From contig CAYTWB010000007.1 of NCBI GenBank assembly GCA_964441945.1, forward strand, positions 1-64,000: a DNA stretch of 64,000 bases, written 5' to 3'. A program made the translations under genes and the position numbers. The notes beneath the pieces are model-generated. The model did no database searches, was not told where the DNA came from, and saw only the letters and a list, made by a program, of their open reading frames with translations. Below, in pieces: positions 61,661 through 64,000 of this stretch (position 1 is its first letter; each line of letters opens with the position of its first letter). This DNA comes from JADGQM01 sp964441945. Its GTDB lineage: Bacteria > Desulfobacterota > Syntrophobacteria > Syntrophobacterales > Syntrophobacteraceae.

Positions 61661-61931
61661 CTTTCCTGTACACCGCTGAGTGCGAAACAAGCGTAATGGC
61701 TCACCCAGGATTTCGGATGGCATGCTAAATGCTAAAGCTAGCCAACAATCAGGTTTTGGAGGGTGTTCTAAAGCAAATAAGGGCAAACGAGCGAAATGCG
61801 ATGCAAAGGAGGTGGGAAAAAAAGAGCTGTTTCAGTTGAGACTTGAGGTATGTAGTGACATCAGAGAATGTCATAGGAAAAAGGGATTTGCTGCCAACTT
61901 TTAACCTTCTCAAGAAGAGACAGGGGGAGCC
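61661..61931. other. Gap before the first secreted-protein gene
   Basis: No supported gene; a 74-codon frame at 61680-61904 has unlikely composition. It contains GGGCAAAC ... GAAA ... GATGCAAAG (61781-61808), discussed among rejected items as a possible GEMM riboswitch. Confidence 0.4.
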
Positions 61932-62426
61932 ATGAAGGCAAGTAAAGTGATTATCGGTATGCTTGCGTTGGTTATCGTTTCGGTTTGGGCGTTGAGTATT
62001 CCATCCACCGCCCTGGCTGGAAAAGAAAAAGTTGCCCTTCTGGGGCCTGAGGTGAGCGCTTGCGACGGTTCGGCCAGCGGAAAGGCAACGATCAGTGAAA
62101 ACAAGGGGAAGGTCAAAGTCAAGGTTAAGATGAAGAAGGGGCCCCCGAATTCAAGTTACACCGTCTACTGGACGTGTACTACCATGGCAGGCGGATGTCA
62201 TGACCAGGCTTGCGGGTTTGTCGAGATTGGGACCCTGACCACGAATGTAGACGGAAACGGAAAGTTCAAGAAGACCCTATCCGGCAATCCTTTCCCAGGC
62301 AGTTATGTTCATCTGGATGTATTGGGTAACGGAATATACACCGCAAGGTATGGTAGTGTGTTCATGCCCGGTCCGGACCAGGCTGCAGCCGATCTGACGG
62401 TCAACGAGGGCGACCCGACAGAGTAA
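61932..62426 (+). CDS. Secreted beta-rich protein of unknown function
   Basis: 164 residues. Signal peptide to about residue 29 (MKASKVIIGMLALVIVSVWAL ... TALA). The mature part has a Lys/Val stretch (KGKVKVKVKMKK) and four Cys, two of them in TCTTMAGGCHDQAC, probably making disulfides. The repeats of Gly and Thr suggest a beta sandwich. I do not recognise the family. CAGGGGGAG lies before the ATG. A second small secreted gene follows at 62611, with structured RNA between them. Confidence 0.75.
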   Translation: MKASKVIIGMLALVIVSVWALSIPSTALAGKEKVALLGPEVSACDGSASGKATISENKGKVKVKVKMKKGPPNSSYTVYWTCTTMAGGCHDQACGFVEIGTLTTNVDGNGKFKKTLSGNPFPGSYVHLDVLGNGIYTARYGSVFMPGPDQAAADLTVNEGDPTE

Positions 62427-62444
62427 AATTTCAACCTCTGAAAC

Positions 62445-62549
62445 CCACCTGATGGTGGCACGGCCGTATTCGCTCGGCTATAGTTAAGAATCTTATCAGT
62501 TCCTCCCCCGAACAGGGGAGGATTCTGCATGAGGTTAGCCGAAATGCAG
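62445..62549 (+). other. Run of four to five small hairpins between two secreted-protein genes
   Basis: CCACC-TGAT-GGTGG (62445-62458), GCCG/CGGC (62463-62478), TAAGA-A-TCTTA (62485-62495), CCTCCCC-6-GGGGAGG (62502-62521) and CTGCAT/ATGCAG (62525-62549). The first could end the upstream transcript, and the set may form a structured leader for the gene at 62611. I cannot match it to a known riboswitch. Confidence 0.5.
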
Positions 62550-62610
62550 GGGTAATGAAATGTCGTTAAGAGCTGTATAAATATCATTAAAACTCTATGG
62601 AGGTGTGGAG

Positions 62611-63060
62611 ATGAAAAGAAGTCTCATGTTTTACTCGGGCATTCTGTTTCTGGTGCTTGCGGCATTTTGCGGATTTCAGCCGACCGTTGTTGCCGCACAA
62701 CCCATTGAGACGGAGATCGATATACATCCGCAAACCCTCAATCTCAAGGCAAAGGGCAAGGTCATCACCTGCATAGTCGAGGCCCCTCCGGGATATGCGA
62801 TCGAGGATATTGATCCAGAGTCCGTGCTGATCACGGATATCGGCGGTGTTGCAGCCGATATCGCAGCCACCCGGTGGGCTTTTGAGGACGACGACACGCT
62901 CATGCTCAAGTATCCTCGTTCCGAGGTCGTCGATGTGATCGTTGAGAATCAGCTAAAGAGTCCGGTTGCAATACGGATCAATGGTTCCCTGGCGAATTAT
63001 GAAGAAGGATTTACCGGTGTTGATACAGTGAAAATCAAGGGCAAAGGGCCCAAGAAATAG
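62611..63060 (+). CDS. Small secreted protein of unknown function
   Basis: 149 residues. Signal peptide to about residue 29 (cleavage VVAA-QP), then EIDIHPQTLNLKAKGKVITCIVEAPPGY, a beta-strand pattern like that of Ig-fold or dockerin-linked modules in secreted proteins, ending with a basic KIKGKGPKK. Start ATG 62611 has TGGAGG seven bases upstream; the in-frame GTG at 62605 is less likely. It is possibly functionally linked to the gene at 61932 by size and export. Confidence 0.8.
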   Translation: MKRSLMFYSGILFLVLAAFCGFQPTVVAAQPIETEIDIHPQTLNLKAKGKVITCIVEAPPGYAIEDIDPESVLITDIGGVAADIAATRWAFEDDDTLMLKYPRSEVVDVIVENQLKSPVAIRINGSLANYEEGFTGVDTVKIKGKGPKK

Positions 63061-63080
63061 AGAAGGTCATCATCCATTCT

Positions 63081-63152
63081 AAAAAGGCGTTGCTTTGGCG
63101 GTAGCCCCTGCGTTAGGAGCAGGGGCTCACATTCACCTGGCGGCGCCTTTTT
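63081..63152 (+). terminator. Branched intrinsic terminator
   Basis: AAAAAGGCG (63081-63089) pairs with CGCCTTTTT (63144-63152), and inside it AGCCCCTGC-7-GCAGGGGCT (63103-63127) forms a second perfect 9-bp stem. It works in both directions and closes the secreted-protein transcript before aspS. Confidence 0.8.
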
Positions 63153-63441
63153 CTTTTCTGACGGGTCCCATGATGAAATCCCCGCGTTCAAGGACCGTCT
63201 GCCCGCATGTCCCTTGCCTGCCCTGTAGTTCTCAAAGAAATGTTGTGTTAGTATCGCTTATTTTCTAGGCTAAGTATTAGCAGAAATGATACTGAACACA
63301 GGCTTGAATCGTGTGACCCCGGTTCTGCTCGTTTTTTCACGGTGGCTTCCCGGCGCGGAATGCCCCTTTCAACAGGGCGGCAAGCGGTGTTGTATCGCAA
63401 GCCGCAAAATCGGATGGTTTCAGGAAAAAGGCAGGCAGAGA

Positions 63442-64000
63442 ATGACAGTGAATGGTCGATCGTATTGCGGGAATTTGGACCTTGCGGATGTGGGCAAGGA
63501 AATCCACCTGGCCGGCTGGGTGGATGCCCTGAGAGATCATGGCGAAGTGCTCTTCATACACCTGCGCGACCGCACAGGGATTGTGCAGGTGGTTTTTAGC
63601 CCCGAGTTCGCCCCTCCTGACGTTTGCCGGCTTGCGGGGTCCCTGAGGAGTGAATTCTGTGTTGCGGTGAGCGGCCGAATTCACAAACGCGCCGTGGGTA
63701 CGGAGAACCCTCACATCGAGACGGGCAACATTGAAGTCATGGTCAAGGACCTGTCCATTTTGGGCCGAGCCGCTGCTCTGCCCTTTGCCATTTCGGAGAA
63801 GGCGATGGTTGCTGGCGGGGCTGCTGGGGCTGCTGAATCGGTATCCGAAGATCTGAGGCTCCAGTATCGCTATCTGGACCTGCGCCGGCCAAGCATGCAA
63901 CAGCATCTTATCAAGCGTTACCAGATCGTCAAGACTGCGCGCGACGTTCTGGACGAAAGGGGCTTTCTCGAGATCGAGACGCCGGTGCTCACCAAGAGCA
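63442..64000 (+). CDS. Aspartyl-tRNA synthetase AspS, 5' part
   Basis: The first 186 residues of a class II synthetase, cut by the window edge. OB-fold anticodon-binding domain (GWVDALRDHGEVLFIHLRDRTGIVQVVF), then the start of the catalytic core (LRLQYRYLDLRRPSMQQHL, motif 1 region). An unusual Ala/Gly-rich insert of about 12 residues (MVAGGAAGAAES) lies before EDLRL, where most homologues have a short ISDEADVSEDLRL. The start ATG 63442 has GGCAGGCAGAG upstream. The product may charge Asn tRNA as well if it is the non-discriminating type, which cannot be judged here. Confidence 0.93.
   Translation, partial: MTVNGRSYCGNLDLADVGKEIHLAGWVDALRDHGEVLFIHLRDRTGIVQVVFSPEFAPPDVCRLAGSLRSEFCVAVSGRIHKRAVGTENPHIETGNIEVMVKDLSILGRAAALPFAISEKAMVAGGAAGAAESVSEDLRLQYRYLDLRRPSMQQHLIKRYQIVKTARDVLDERGFLEIETPVLTKS

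Noticed and set aside
61781..61808. GGGCAAAC ... GAAA ... GATGCAAAG, resembling the first half of a GEMM (c-di-GMP-I) riboswitch
   Set aside because: The stem that should enclose the GAAA loop does not pair, and the conserved second half with its GG-rich receptor is missing.
61680..61904. A 74-codon frame after tRNA-Ala
   Set aside because: No ribosome binding site, unlikely composition, no recognisable pattern.
62455..62472. TGGCACGGCCGTATTCGC as a sigma-54 promoter for the secreted protein
   Set aside because: The GC of the -12 element is three bases too far from the -24 GG.

Overview
The window reads as a chromosomal segment of a strictly anaerobic, Gram-negative, mesophilic deltaproteobacterium (Desulfobacterota), most likely a Syntrophobacterales-type sulfate reducer or syntroph. 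This is an inference from gene content: a four-subunit 2-oxoacid:ferredoxin oxidoreductase, a small assimilatory-type siroheme sulfite reductase, the gene orders RNase J-ftsK-lolA and tadA-tRNA-Ser-tRNA-Ser-dnaX-ybaB-recR, and an EF-G of the mitochondrial EFG1-like (spd) type. No phage, plasmid, CRISPR or insertion sequence is visible. The accessory material is a set of short palindromic repeat elements in intergenic DNA.

Layout. 1-1.1 kb: a DUF3553-type protein and a MITE-like repeat. 1.1-11.8 kb: a potassium-uptake locus with an AlgB-like sigma-54 activator, a KinB-like sensor kinase, kdpFABC, a KdpD-type sensor that has lost its kinase half and gained a PTS EIIA domain, and a diguanylate cyclase. 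A near-consensus sigma-54 promoter with two upstream palindromes sits between activator and kinase. 11.9-13.8 kb (minus): class III nucleotide cyclase and V4R sensor protein. 14.3 kb (minus): ssb. 15-20.6 kb: plsC, RNase J, ftsK, lolA. 20.6-24.2 kb (minus): unknown protein, P-loop ATPase and fusA in one operon. 24.4-28.4 kb (minus): two murein hydrolase/transpeptidase genes and a small Cys-rich protein. 28.5-32.2 kb: tadA, two tRNA-Ser genes, dnaX, ybaB, recR. 32.6-35.8 kb: the por operon, terminator and tRNA-Asn. 36-42.1 kb: a looser region with a cupin, siroheme reductase, secreted Cys-rich protein, REC-TPR protein and a membrane methyltransferase, with most of the palindromic repeats. 42.4-57.8 kb: the division and cell wall (dcw) cluster mraZ-rsmH-ftsL-ftsI-murE-murF-murD-ftsW-murC-murB-ftsQ-ftsA-ftsZ, which lacks mraY and murG. 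57.8-64 kb: radical SAM protein, DnaJ-like protein, a protein with a recombinase-like tail, tRNA-Ala, two secreted proteins, and the start of aspS.

Most notable: the sigma-54 control region and KdpD-USP-EIIA fusion of the Kdp locus; the overlap of tadA with a tRNA-Ser gene; the two lipid-carrier enzymes missing from an otherwise complete dcw cluster; and a family of nested inverted-repeat elements with a shared core and changing outer ends.
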